A stretch of DNA of 41,302 nucleotides, taken from assembly GCA_947589255.1 (NCBI GenBank), contig CANQAL010000005.1, positions 1-41,302 of the forward strand, given 5' to 3'. The position numbers were made by a program, and so were the translations under genes. The notes under the pieces were generated by a model that saw only the letters and a program-made list of their open reading frames with translations, was not told the DNA's origin and did no database searches. This DNA is from Candidatus Gastranaerophilales bacterium (GTDB lineage: Bacteria; Cyanobacteriota; Vampirovibrionia; Gastranaerophilales; Gastranaerophilaceae). Positions 25,071 through 34,106 of the stretch are shown in pieces. How positions within the stretch are numbered: the stretch's first letter is position 1; every line of letters starts with the position of its first letter.

Positions 25071-25892
25071 TTATTGCTCCTTTCCGTGTTTACCTAAGCC
25101 TGAAAGGAATTTCTTTAATTTCCCGACTAAGTCTTTAGGCTCATCAATGTCTAAGAAAGGAACTTCTTCCCCGTTAATTCTTCTTGCTACATTTATATAT
25201 GCTTTGCCTGCAAGTGATTTTTCATTATTAACAATAGGTTCACCCCTGTTTGTTGAAGTTATAATGCCTGTATCTTCAGGTATAACACCAATTTTTTGGC
25301 AAGACAGAATATTTTCTACATCTTCAACACTCATCATGTCATTTGATTTAATCATATTAGGTCTTACACGGTTTATTAAAAGTTTATAACTTTCAATGCC
25401 TTCCGCTGCTTCTAACAGACCAATTATTCTATCCGCATCACGAACGGCTGACATTTCGGGAGTTGTTACAACAATTGCTTCCGATGCCCCGGCTATTGCG
25501 GTTTGAAATCCTTGCTCTATTCCTGCGGGACAGTCTACCAATATAAAATCATAATCTTTCTTAAGTTTATCAGTTATTTTCTTTAACTGCTCTGCACTTA
25601 CTGATGATTTATCCCTTGTCTGAGCTGCTGCCAGTAAGCATAAATTAGGATTTTTCTTATCTTTTACAAGTGCCTGTTTTAATTTGCATCTTTCTTCCAC
25701 TACATCTACAAGTGTGTATACAATTCTATTTTCTAATCCTAAAAGTAAATCAAGATTTCTTAATCCGATATCCGTATCTACAAGTACTACACTATGTCCG
25801 TTTTTAGCTAATGCAGTCCCTATATTGGCACTGGTCGTGGTTTTTCCTACCCCGCCTTTTCCGGATGTGATTACTATTACTCTCCCTGCCAT
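25071..25892 (-). CDS. minD: Septum-site ATPase MinD
   Basis: A 273-residue deviant-Walker ATPase: 'GKGGVGKTT' (11-19), 'VLVDTDIGLRNLDLLLG', 'ILVDCPAGIEQGF'. The C-terminus has the amphipathic membrane-targeting helix ('LVGKLKKFLSGL'). ATP-bound MinD binds the membrane, recruits MinC, and is released by MinE. It is the middle gene of minC-minD-minE, the order also used in cyanobacteria; the ribosome-binding site is aaggagcgg. Confidence 0.96.
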   Translation of the reverse strand: MAGRVIVITSGKGGVGKTTTSANIGTALAKNGHSVVLVDTDIGLRNLDLLLGLENRIVYTLVDVVEERCKLKQALVKDKKNPNLCLLAAAQTRDKSSVSAEQLKKITDKLKKDYDFILVDCPAGIEQGFQTAIAGASEAIVVTTPEMSAVRDADRIIGLLEAAEGIESYKLLINRVRPNMIKSNDMMSVEDVENILSCQKIGVIPEDTGIITSTNRGEPIVNNEKSLAGKAYINVARRINGEEVPFLDIDEPKDLVGKLKKFLSGLGKHGKEQ

Positions 25893-25904
25893 CTAATCCG
25901 CTCC

Positions 25905-26930
25905 TTAATCGTTTATTTTAAATACTACTATTTCACCGTTTATTATTCTCGCTTCTTCCGGTGTGAAAGAATTCGTTTTCTCTATATATATTGTGTTTAA
26001 AGAATCAGGCCTTCTCGAATAACAATTTGCTATCCTTAATTGTATTGCATTCATTTTTAATGCCCGAACTCTCGCTTTTTGATTGCCCGCTGAGCCGGCA
26101 TGCGCTATTCCGCTTAATACTCCCCATACAGTTATATCCCCAAATGCACTTATTTCGCATCCCGGGTGGCAGTCGCCTATTATTACTATATTCCCTTCAT
26201 AATTTATTACCTGCCCTGACCTTATGGTTTGTTTTATATATTTTGTCGGGAATGATTCAAGTTCTATATCTTCTTTGGTGTATTCCTGTTCGGGTACTAT
26301 AATGTCTGTTATACCCTCTTTTTCTTCATATAAATCTTCAGGCATTTCCATATTAAATATACTCGTTTTTGCAGGGTCTGAACCAAATATTACTTCCAGT
26401 TCATCTTGTACTTGATTTTTCTCTTCCGTTAAAACTTGTTCTTGTTCTGTGGAATTTTGTATTTCTTCTTCTCTTATTTCATCAGTATTTACGGGATTAC
26501 CCGTTAATGTTTCTTTATTTTCATTGTATTCTGTCGTTTCTGTTTCTTTTATCTCTTCAGAAATTTCTGATTGTGTTTCATTTTTAAACTCCTCTGCCGT
26601 TTTATAAGGAACTTCAGGATTGACTTCCGTTATATTTTCGGGAGATACATTTGAAACTATAATCCCCAATGATAATGCGACCTTTTCCGTTTCGGCTGAT
26701 TTCGTATCAATGCTTGATAATATTGAATTTATACCGCCGATTAATGATTTTATGCTTAATAATTGCGCCTGATTTAAATCTACATTTCCGAGCTTTAAGG
26801 TTATTTTTTTATTTCTTGCCTCACTGTTATCAAGCATTGAACTGAGATTAAAAATTATATCAGATGCCGAATTTATCTCCCCTAAATCCACAACATATGT
26901 ATTTTCTTCGGTATATTGTTCCATAATCAT
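25905..26930 (-). CDS. minC: Septum-site inhibitor MinC with acidic linker
   Basis: A 341-residue protein. The C-terminal domain (from about residue 228: 'VINYEGNIVIIGDCHPGCEI', 'GDITVWGVLSGIAHAG') is the beta-helix that dimerises and binds MinD. The N-terminal 100 residues are a weakly conserved FtsZ-binding domain. Between them is a linker of over 100 residues rich in Glu, Asn and Thr, much longer than the usual few tens of residues. It is first gene of the min operon, 12 bases before minD. Either of the closely spaced ATG codons (26930, 26924) could be used; the ribosome-binding site gaggcggg fits the first. Confidence 0.92.
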   Translation of the reverse strand: MIMEQYTEENTYVVDLGEINSASDIIFNLSSMLDNSEARNKKITLKLGNVDLNQAQLLSIKSLIGGINSILSSIDTKSAETEKVALSLGIIVSNVSPENITEVNPEVPYKTAEEFKNETQSEISEEIKETETTEYNENKETLTGNPVNTDEIREEEIQNSTEQEQVLTEEKNQVQDELEVIFGSDPAKTSIFNMEMPEDLYEEKEGITDIIVPEQEYTKEDIELESFPTKYIKQTIRSGQVINYEGNIVIIGDCHPGCEISAFGDITVWGVLSGIAHAGSAGNQKARVRALKMNAIQLRIANCYSRRPDSLNTIYIEKTNSFTPEEARIINGEIVVFKIND

Positions 26931-27172
26931 TTCCCGCCTCTACACTCTTTTAAAAGGTCTTTGTACATGAAAAGGATATATTAAATCGGGCATGATTTCA
27001 AATATATTTAAGTTTTTGTATAGTTTTATTTCTTAATTTAAGTTTACAATCCCTTATTCATCATTAAATTAAACATAAATTAAAAAATTTAGGGAACTTG
27101 ATATAAAAAAATTTGTCCTTAATTACTAAATAGGTAATAATAGTATTATGAGTTAAGACGGGTTAGGATTTT

Positions 27173-27886
27173 ATGAAGAAAAAGATACTGATTTTATTTT
27201 TAAGTTTAGCAATTTTACCTCTGGGGATTGCTTCTGCCAAGGATAAACAAATGCCGGGGCTTGATGAAACGAAAATGAATGTTTCTAAAGATTCAAGCGG
27301 AATGAGTGTTAATAAGCCCGACTTTGATACGGATGCATTTTCAAAAAAATACAAAAAAGTTACTAAAGATGGCGCTGTCATGCAGGCGATGGAGCTTATG
27401 AACACTGTTAACATTGCTAAATATTCTTATAATGCGCTTATGGGCAATAATTTAACTCAAAAACCTTTTAAAATAGAATTTAAAAATATTGCCGAAATTA
27501 GGCAGGAATATGCTTCTTTTGATGCTTTAGGCTGGAAGAAAAAAGATACTTTATATATTTATATTAATGAGAAACACAGAAATGCACCACCTGAAGCAAT
27601 TGCAGCATTGCTTTCCCATGAAGCAATTCATCAGGATGAATTTGCCTCACTTAATGAAGAAACTTATGCTTGGACACTGGAGGCTGCCGTTTGGATGAAA
27701 TTAACAGAAAAAAATCCTTCCGCCCAAAATAGTCCTTCTTCTCTTGTTACAAGAGAAAATATGCTTAAAAAACTTTTTGAAAAAGGTGACTATACAAATA
27801 AATATATTAAAAAGGCCGTTTATACGAACCCCGGATATAAAAATCTGCCTACACGTTCTCCCGGGTTTGAAGATGAAAATTTATAA
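27173..27886 (+). CDS. Secreted HExxH metallopeptidase-like protein
   Basis: A 237-residue protein with a clear signal peptide ('LILFLSLAILPLGIASA|KD'). The zinc motif HEAIH is at 149-153, in a helix after 'NAPPEAIAALLS'. Glutamates E162/E163 in 'LNEETYAWTLEAA' are candidates for the third ligand, as in gluzincins. I do not recognise the exact family. Expected location: periplasm or outside. It is monocistronic with a terminator 23 bases after the stop. A role in trimming surface or cell-wall peptides would be guesswork. Confidence 0.7.
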   Translation: MKKKILILFLSLAILPLGIASAKDKQMPGLDETKMNVSKDSSGMSVNKPDFDTDAFSKKYKKVTKDGAVMQAMELMNTVNIAKYSYNALMGNNLTQKPFKIEFKNIAEIRQEYASFDALGWKKKDTLYIYINEKHRNAPPEAIAALLSHEAIHQDEFASLNEETYAWTLEAAVWMKLTEKNPSAQNSPSSLVTRENMLKKLFEKGDYTNKYIKKAVYTNPGYKNLPTRSPGFEDENL

Positions 27887-27908
27887 TTGTTAAGAAATGT
27901 AAAGCACT

Positions 27909-27935
27909 AAAACCCTTGAACTTCAAGGGTTTTTA
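27909..27935 (+). terminator. Terminator after the HExxH gene
   Basis: An 11-bp perfect stem (aaaacccttga 27909-27919 with tcaagggtttt 27923-27933), 3-base loop, then T bases. Confidence 0.85.
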
Positions 27936-28035
27936 AATCTGTATATATCTTTTATGCAATTTTTATTTCTTAATTGTTTTTATATAAGTACGAGAGATAA
28001 ATAAAACATTAAAAATTTTATAGAGAGGATTGATA

Positions 28036-28224
28036 ATGGCAAGAGTTTTAATTTCAATGCCCGAAGAATTTTTATCAAGAATTGATGAAGTAGCAGAAGG
28101 GGAAAATCGTACAAGAAGCGAACTAATTCGTGAAGCATTAAGAACTTACATCCATAAACAAAGAGTTAAAGAAAATGCTTTGGCTATCAAAAATGCAAGT
28201 ATATTAGAAACATTACTTGATTAA
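28036..28224 (+). CDS. Ribbon-helix-helix (CopG-like) protein
   Basis: A 62-residue RHH protein: strand 'ARVLISMPEEFLSRIDEVA', turn 'ENRTRSELIREALRTYIHK'. ATG 28036 is chosen because the ribosome-binding site gagagga lies seven bases before it; the in-frame TTG at 28030 is too close. RHH proteins are DNA-binding regulators or antitoxins. No toxin gene follows: the next element is a terminator and then alaS. A stand-alone regulator is the simplest reading. Confidence 0.8.
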   Translation: MARVLISMPEEFLSRIDEVAEGENRTRSELIREALRTYIHKQRVKENALAIKNASILETLLD

Positions 28225-28278
28225 AAAAAGTTTATAAGAGCGAACTACAGACTAGGGAAAAGATTTGGGGAAATAGAA

Positions 28279-28310
28279 AAAATGCTTACATATTTGTAAG
28301 CATTTTTTTT
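28279..28310 (+). terminator. Terminator after the RHH gene
   Basis: A 12-bp stem (aaaatgcttaca 28279-28290 with tgtaagcatttt 28295-28306), tatt loop, then a T run. Confidence 0.85.
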
Positions 28311-28353
28311 GTTGTAAAATTTAAGTAAAGATAGTAAATAAAAGGGAAGTAAA

Positions 28354-30969
28354 ATGACAAAGCCTTTAACGGGAAATGAGATAAGAAAAGCTTTTATAGA
28401 ATTTTTTAGAGATAAACATCAATCAACGGAAGTGGCAAGTTCAAGCTTGGTGCCTGATAATCCTACGGTATTGTTAACTACGGCAGGTATGCTTCAGTTT
28501 TTGCCGTATTATTTAGGGTTGGAAAAACCTCCGTTTACTCCCGCAAGAGCTGTATCATGCCAGAAATGCGCAAGAGCCGGCGGAAAAGATTCCGATATTG
28601 AAAATGTCGGAAGAACTCCAAGACACCATACGTTCTTTGAAATGCTCGGAAACTTTGCTTTCGGTGATTACTATAAAAAAGAGGTTATTCCTTGGGCATG
28701 GGATTTTGTTACTAATTACTTAAAACTTGACCCCAATAGGCTTTGGATAACAATATATGAATCTGATGATGAAGCTTATGATATCTGGACTAAAGATGTC
28801 GGTATTGCACCTGAAAGAGTTATAAGAAAAGGCAAAAAAGACAATTTCTGGGGTCCTCCGGGGGCTACGGGGTCTTGCGGGCCTTGCACAGAAATCCATT
28901 ACGATTTGGGCGAACACTTAAAATGTTCAGATAACTGCTCTATTGCAACATGTGAATGCGACAGATGGGTGGAAATCTGGAACCTGGTATTTACCGAACT
29001 TTTCCAAGATGAAGAGGGTAATTATTCACCGCTTGATAAGAAAAATGTTGATACGGGGATGGGCTTAGAACGTATTGCTATGGTCGTTCAAGGCAAAGAA
29101 TCAACTTTTGAAACGGATTTATTATATCCGATATTGCAAAAAGTATCTGATATGGCAAAAGTTCCTTATAAACAGGATAAAAAGACAGATATTTCTTTAA
29201 GGATAATAACAGACCACGCAAGATGCGTAACCTTTATGATTAATGACGGTGTTACCCCCGGGAATGAAGGTCGAAGCTATGTTTTAAGAATGATTTTAAG
29301 AAGGGCATTAAGGCATGGTAAAATTTTAGGTCTGGAACTTCCTTTCTTAAATGAAATAGTTGATACCGTTATAAATCAGTATAAAGAAACATATCCTGAT
29401 TTAGAAAAAAATGCGGATAAGATTAAATCAATCATTAAGCAGGAAGAAGAAAGGTTTAAAATTACTCTTGATAGAGGCTATAAACTTTTAGAAGATTTAA
29501 TGCAGAATAATAAAGTTATAGACGGCGAAAATGCGTTTAAACTTTATGATACATTCGGTTTCCCGCTTGAGCTGACGGTTGAAATAGCAGCTGAAAAAGG
29601 GGTAACCGTTGATACGGAAGGCTATAAAGCCGAAATGCAAAAGCAAAAAGAAAAAGCAAAAGCTGCCGCTCATAAAATAAGCCTTACGGATGACCTTGTA
29701 TATGTTGATGTGGAAAATAAATTCGGATCAACAGAGTTTTTAGGCTACGAAAAAGACACTGCTGAAGCTAAAATTGTTGCTATAATTGAAGCAGGCGACT
29801 TTATTGATATTATGCTTGATAAAACACCGTTTTATGCAGAATCGGGCGGTCAGGTTGGTGATACGGGGTTTATTGAAGGAAAAGACTTTAAAGCAGAAGT
29901 TTTAAATACATTTAAGGTTAATAAACTCTTTGTACACCGTGTACAGATGATTAACGGTGAAGCTAAAATCGGTGATACGGTTAGTGCTTCTATTGATAAA
30001 GCCAGAAGAAAAGAAATAACCATACACCATTCCAATGCTCACTTAATTCAAGCGGCTTTAAGAAAAGTGCTTGGTGAGGAAGTTCATCAGGCAGGGTCTT
30101 TTGTTGAAGAAAACAGAACCCGTTTTGACTTTACCTTCCCTCGTGCTATGACAAAAGAAGAAGTACAAGAGGTAGAAGATATTGTTAATAAATGGATATC
30201 AGAAGATTTAGCTCAAACAACCACCATAATGAATATTGAAATGGCTAAAAAATCGGGTGCTATGGCATTATTTGGCGAAAAATACGATGAAGATGTAAGA
30301 GTTGTTAAAATGGGCGAAATTTCATCGGAACTCTGCGGTGGTACACACGTAAAATCAACGGGGCAAATTCGTTTAACTAAGATTTTATCAGAATCAGCCG
30401 TAGCTGCGGGGACAAGAAGAATAGAAGCCGTATGCGGTGATACTGCTTTAAAAATTCTTTCAAGAAAATCAGAAATAGTTGATAAAATGTCGCAATCATT
30501 TAAAGTTCATTATGATGACCTCGGTGAAAAAATTATGAAACTTGCCGTTGATAATAAAAACTTGCAAACGGAAATAGAACACTTAAAAGCAGAACAGGCA
30601 AAGACAAAATTTCAATCGTTTATATCAAAAGCTCAGGATATTAATGGCGGAAAACTCTTTATATCTGAAATTGAAGCATTCCCGCCGAACCTTGTTAAAC
30701 TCGGATGTGAAATGTTATCCGCTAAACTCGGGGAAAGTGTTGTAGTGCTTGCTTCTGTTGATGAAGATAAAATAACATTCATTGTTAAAGTGTCAGACAG
30801 CTTCATTAAAAAAGGCATAAATGCAGGTCAGATTGTAAATACTTTAGCTCAAGCAACGGGCGGAAAAGGCGGAGGCCGCCCTAACTTTGCTCAAGGTGCA
30901 GGTAAAGACAAGACAAACCTTAGAACCGCCTTAGCAGACCTTGAAAAACAAATAAAACAATCCGTGTAA
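28354..30969 (+). CDS. alaS: Alanyl-tRNA synthetase
   Basis: An 871-residue class II synthetase of full length. Motifs in order: 'SSSLVPDNPTVLLTTAGM', 'GRTPRHHTFFEMLGNF' (motif 2 region) and 'DTGMGLERIAMVVQG' (motif 3). The editing domain carries the HxxxH 'HHSNAHLIQAAL' and the 'CGGTH' zinc ligands. The glycine-rich 'GGKGGGRPNFAQGAG' is in the C-Ala domain. It charges tRNA-Ala and clears mischarged Ser/Gly. Ribosome-binding site gggaag. Convergent with the 31023 gene through a shared terminator. Confidence 0.98.
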   Translation: MTKPLTGNEIRKAFIEFFRDKHQSTEVASSSLVPDNPTVLLTTAGMLQFLPYYLGLEKPPFTPARAVSCQKCARAGGKDSDIENVGRTPRHHTFFEMLGNFAFGDYYKKEVIPWAWDFVTNYLKLDPNRLWITIYESDDEAYDIWTKDVGIAPERVIRKGKKDNFWGPPGATGSCGPCTEIHYDLGEHLKCSDNCSIATCECDRWVEIWNLVFTELFQDEEGNYSPLDKKNVDTGMGLERIAMVVQGKESTFETDLLYPILQKVSDMAKVPYKQDKKTDISLRIITDHARCVTFMINDGVTPGNEGRSYVLRMILRRALRHGKILGLELPFLNEIVDTVINQYKETYPDLEKNADKIKSIIKQEEERFKITLDRGYKLLEDLMQNNKVIDGENAFKLYDTFGFPLELTVEIAAEKGVTVDTEGYKAEMQKQKEKAKAAAHKISLTDDLVYVDVENKFGSTEFLGYEKDTAEAKIVAIIEAGDFIDIMLDKTPFYAESGGQVGDTGFIEGKDFKAEVLNTFKVNKLFVHRVQMINGEAKIGDTVSASIDKARRKEITIHHSNAHLIQAALRKVLGEEVHQAGSFVEENRTRFDFTFPRAMTKEEVQEVEDIVNKWISEDLAQTTTIMNIEMAKKSGAMALFGEKYDEDVRVVKMGEISSELCGGTHVKSTGQIRLTKILSESAVAAGTRRIEAVCGDTALKILSRKSEIVDKMSQSFKVHYDDLGEKIMKLAVDNKNLQTEIEHLKAEQAKTKFQSFISKAQDINGGKLFISEIEAFPPNLVKLGCEMLSAKLGESVVVLASVDEDKITFIVKVSDSFIKKGINAGQIVNTLAQATGGKGGGRPNFAQGAGKDKTNLRTALADLEKQIKQSV

Positions 30970-30987
30970 AATGAAAATATAAAATTG

Positions 30988-31025
30988 AAAATTCAGGTCT
31001 AACATTGTCAGACCTGAATTTTTTA
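30988..31025. terminator. Terminator between alaS and the 31023 gene
   Basis: A 13-bp perfect stem (30988-31000 with 31010-31022), 9-base loop, T run on the plus side and A-rich on the other, so probably bidirectional. It touches the minus-strand stop codon. Confidence 0.85.
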
Positions 31026-31412
31026 GATATTGGAAAATAAATCATCTAAATTTATCGGCTTGCTTGCGTTAATTTGTATATAGTCTCTGAATTCTTTATT
31101 AATATAATCGTTAAATTTTGTTATAGTATCAATTTGCCACTGGCTTGATGCATAATAAGTTGTTCCTTTTGCAATAAAAGACTTATATCTTACTTCATCA
31201 TTCGGGTTATTTATCAATAAATCTCCATAATTAGCCTTCCAGGTTCTTCCAAACGTATTTTTTGAAAATATTTTCATATGAGTATTATTTAATAAATCAT
31301 TTTCAATTAAGTATTTAAATACCTTCATAGGAAGATTTGTTTTTGATAGACATTTTATTGTCCTGTTTTCTTTGATAAAAATTAAATCATACTTAGTTAA
31401 ATCTTTTGCCAT
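31023..31412 (-). CDS. Hypothetical protein
   Basis: A 129-residue protein starting at ATG 31412, eight bases after a strong ribosome-binding site (ggaggt); an in-frame extension to 31541 reads as non-coding. No domain is recognised. The centre has a short aromatic stretch ('FGRTWKANYGDLLINNP') and 'YASSQWQIDTITKFNDYI'; there is no signal peptide or membrane helix. Its strong ribosome-binding site and shared terminator support a real gene. Neighbours (alaS, rarA) give no hint of function. Confidence 0.65.
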   Translation of the reverse strand: MAKDLTKYDLIFIKENRTIKCLSKTNLPMKVFKYLIENDLLNNTHMKIFSKNTFGRTWKANYGDLLINNPNDEVRYKSFIAKGTTYYASSQWQIDTITKFNDYINKEFRDYIQINASKPINLDDLFSNI

Positions 31413-31595
31413 AATTTTTAACCTCCGATACTTGTTCTTAAATACTTCATTTATTGACAATTTATTATTACATATGTAAATATGTAACAGAATATATTTA
31501 AGTACATATTTATGAAAAAATAAAGCGGACTGTACAAACAAAAGAACAAAAAGCTATATTTGAAAGTGATTGGTATGAAAGTTAAATCAATTCTT

Positions 31596-32927
31596 TTATT
31601 GTTTGTCTGATTTATGAGCTTTTTTCCACGCTTTAATTTGAGCGAGTTTTGTTTTATATTTTGATTCAAAACCTTGTTCTGTCGGTTTATAGTATTCTCT
31701 ATCTGCTAAAGAATCAGGCAGACACTGCATATTGGTTAATTTGTCTTTGCTGTCATGCGCATACTGGTACCCTTTTCCGTAATCAAGTTCTTTCATAAGT
31801 TTTGTCGGGGCATTCCTTATTACTAAAGGAACAGGTTCCGCCAGATGTTTTAATGCGTCTGATTTTGCATACATATAGGCAACATCCATTGAATTTGATT
31901 TTGGCGCCATTGCCATATATATTACTGCTTCAGTCAGGTGTACACTGCATTCGGGCATTCCTATAAAGTGGCATGCCTGATAAGCTGCTACTGCTATTTC
32001 AAGTGCATGCGGGTCGGCTAATCCTACGTCTTCACTTGCAAATCTTGTTACTCTTCTTGCTATATATAATGGGTCTTCTCCTGCTTCAAGCATTCTTGCA
32101 AGCCAATATACCGATGCATCGGGGTCGGAATTGCGCATTGATTTATGTAATGCCGAAATTATATTATAGTGTTCTTCGCCATTCTTATCATAAATTAAAG
32201 ATTTTTTAGATATGCACTGCTCTATAATTTCTGTAGTTACGGTTATTTCTTCTTTTTCATTTATATCACCGTTTAAAATTACCATTTCTAATGTTGAAAG
32301 TGCCGTTCTTGCATCACCGTTTGAAAATTCCGCTATTAATTTAAGCATGTCATCAGTTATATTAATTGTCTGATTTCCAAATCCTCTTTCATCATTTATT
32401 GCTCTTTTTAATAATGTTATAAGCTCTTCAGTCTTTAATGGCTGGAGTACAAATACTTTTGATCGGGATAATAAAGCTGAATTAACTTCAAACGAAGGAT
32501 TTTCGGTAGTCGCTCCTATTAAAATTATGCTTCCCTTTTCAACAAACGGCAAAAATGCATCCTGCTGAGCTTTATTAAATCTGTGGATTTCATCCACAAA
32601 AATTATTGTTTTTTTCCCGAGTGTCCTGTTATCTTCAGCCTGCTGCATAACCGTTCTTATTTCTTTTATTCCGCTTGTAACAGCTGAAAAATCAATGAAC
32701 TCGGAATGAGTTTTATTTGCAATTATTCTTGCAAGAGTAGTTTTGCCAACCCCCGGGGGCCCCCAGAATATTAATGAAGTTATATTATCACTTTCAATTA
32801 ACCGCCTTAATACTTTGCCTTCGCCTAAAAGGTGAGTTTGCCCCGCAAATTCATCAAGAGTTTTAGGTCTGAGCCTTGAGGCTAACGGTTGATTTTGCGT
32901 ATTCTCAAATAATGTTTTTTGTTCCAT
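31596..32927 (-). CDS. rarA: Replication-associated recombination ATPase RarA/MgsA
   Basis: A 443-residue AAA+ protein. It has Walker A 'GPPGVGKTT' (56-64), Walker B 'IIFVDEIHRFNKAQQDA', 'LIGATTENPSFEVNSALLSR' (sensor 1 and arginine finger) and the C-terminal tetramerisation part ('DPHALEIAVAAYQACHFIGMPE'). RarA acts at stalled replication forks with SSB and RecA. No operon partner; it is divergent from the orphan gene at 33051. Confidence 0.95.
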   Translation of the reverse strand: MEQKTLFENTQNQPLASRLRPKTLDEFAGQTHLLGEGKVLRRLIESDNITSLIFWGPPGVGKTTLARIIANKTHSEFIDFSAVTSGIKEIRTVMQQAEDNRTLGKKTIIFVDEIHRFNKAQQDAFLPFVEKGSIILIGATTENPSFEVNSALLSRSKVFVLQPLKTEELITLLKRAINDERGFGNQTINITDDMLKLIAEFSNGDARTALSTLEMVILNGDINEKEEITVTTEIIEQCISKKSLIYDKNGEEHYNIISALHKSMRNSDPDASVYWLARMLEAGEDPLYIARRVTRFASEDVGLADPHALEIAVAAYQACHFIGMPECSVHLTEAVIYMAMAPKSNSMDVAYMYAKSDALKHLAEPVPLVIRNAPTKLMKELDYGKGYQYAHDSKDKLTNMQCLPDSLADREYYKPTEQGFESKYKTKLAQIKAWKKAHKSDKQ

Positions 32928-33050
32928 TTTATCCCGTTATATTCCATTTATTATTATATCTTACTTTAAGTAATGTAAAAAGGGGAGAATTTTTTAACAA
33001 AAAATTTTATTTGTAAACTTAAAATTATTGTCAAACAGAGGATAATAATA

Positions 33051-34106
33051 TTGAAAATTAATAACTTTAGCAGTATCAATTTATATAATAATCAAATTTC
33101 TTTTAACGGTAAAAAAAGAAATAATAATTGGTTTAAGTCACCGTTAGTTGACATAAATACCGATTTTCTTGATTTAAACAGCGAAAAAACCAGAAAATCT
33201 TCTGAATTGAATGAGAAATCTAAAAAGTATTTTCTTGAAAGTCTAAAAATACAAGAAGAAGGTAATAAATTAATATCAGAAGCAAGGTTAAAACATAAAG
33301 ATGCAGAAAAACTTATAAAGGAGAGTATATCACAAATTAAATCTTCGCTTAAAAATTCCGATGAATTTAGGGAAGGAACTGTTATTTTTACCGCAAAAAA
33401 CGGGAAAAGAACCGCTGTAGATTATGCTAACTTTGAAGAAGGTATTGCCATCTTAAAAATAAATATTGATAATCAAGACGGCACTAAAGATGTTATATCT
33501 TTTTATCCTGCGGATGATTTACCTGACGGGCTTATGTTCAGGTATAATAATAAAAAAAATAATCCCAATTTTATATCTGACAATGAAACTGCATATGATG
33601 ATGAACTATTTATTAAAGCTATATTAAAAAACAGAATTGATAAAATTCAATTATCTAAGTTCTCATCTGATAATTATGAATCTTTTGACAGAGAATATTC
33701 TTATAACTATAATTCCGGGAATATCTCTGAAATCTCACTTGGTTTTGAATGGCAATTTTATAAGGCAAAACGAGATAAAATATTTGTTTATAAGGATTTT
33801 AGTAATAAAACAAATTTAATTGAAGCTACTCTTGCTGAAAAAACTGACGGGTATAATTATTGGGATAAAAAAATATTTCAATTTATGGAAGATTTTATAA
33901 AAATAAAATCAGATAGTACTTATAATATTAAAGATGAAACTGAAACAGTTAATAACGAATTTGTACTGGATAAAAACGGTAATCTTTTAAGACTGGAAAA
34001 ACAATATGATTATACAGGCTTTAATGATGGAGATGAATTTATTGTTTCGGCTGTTGTTTATCGTTTCAATAAAAATGGTATAATTTCTTCAGTTCAAAAA
34101 TTTTAA
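33051..34106 (+). CDS. Hypothetical protein with N-terminal SFNG segment
   Basis: A 351-residue protein of unknown function. TTG start, seven bases after the ribosome-binding site agagga. The N-terminus has 'NNQISFNGKKR' (S17-F18-N19-G20), comparable to V-S-F-K-S at 12745 and A-F-K-S at 39064. Residues about 45-100 form a likely helix/coiled coil ('NEKSKKYFLESLKIQEEGNK'), then a mostly beta part with repeated aromatic residues and 'LDKNGNLLRLEKQYDYTG', reminiscent of RHS/MORN-like text strands. No signal peptide or membrane helix. The 3' end overlaps the convergent GT8 gene by four bases. Confidence 0.72.
   Translation: MKINNFSSINLYNNQISFNGKKRNNNWFKSPLVDINTDFLDLNSEKTRKSSELNEKSKKYFLESLKIQEEGNKLISEARLKHKDAEKLIKESISQIKSSLKNSDEFREGTVIFTAKNGKRTAVDYANFEEGIAILKINIDNQDGTKDVISFYPADDLPDGLMFRYNNKKNNPNFISDNETAYDDELFIKAILKNRIDKIQLSKFSSDNYESFDREYSYNYNSGNISEISLGFEWQFYKAKRDKIFVYKDFSNKTNLIEATLAEKTDGYNYWDKKIFQFMEDFIKIKSDSTYNIKDETETVNNEFVLDKNGNLLRLEKQYDYTGFNDGDEFIVSAVVYRFNKNGIISSVQKF

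Noticed and set aside
28036-28224. Toxin-antitoxin pair
   Set aside because: The RHH protein looks like an antitoxin, but it is followed directly by a terminator and alaS, with no toxin gene on either side.
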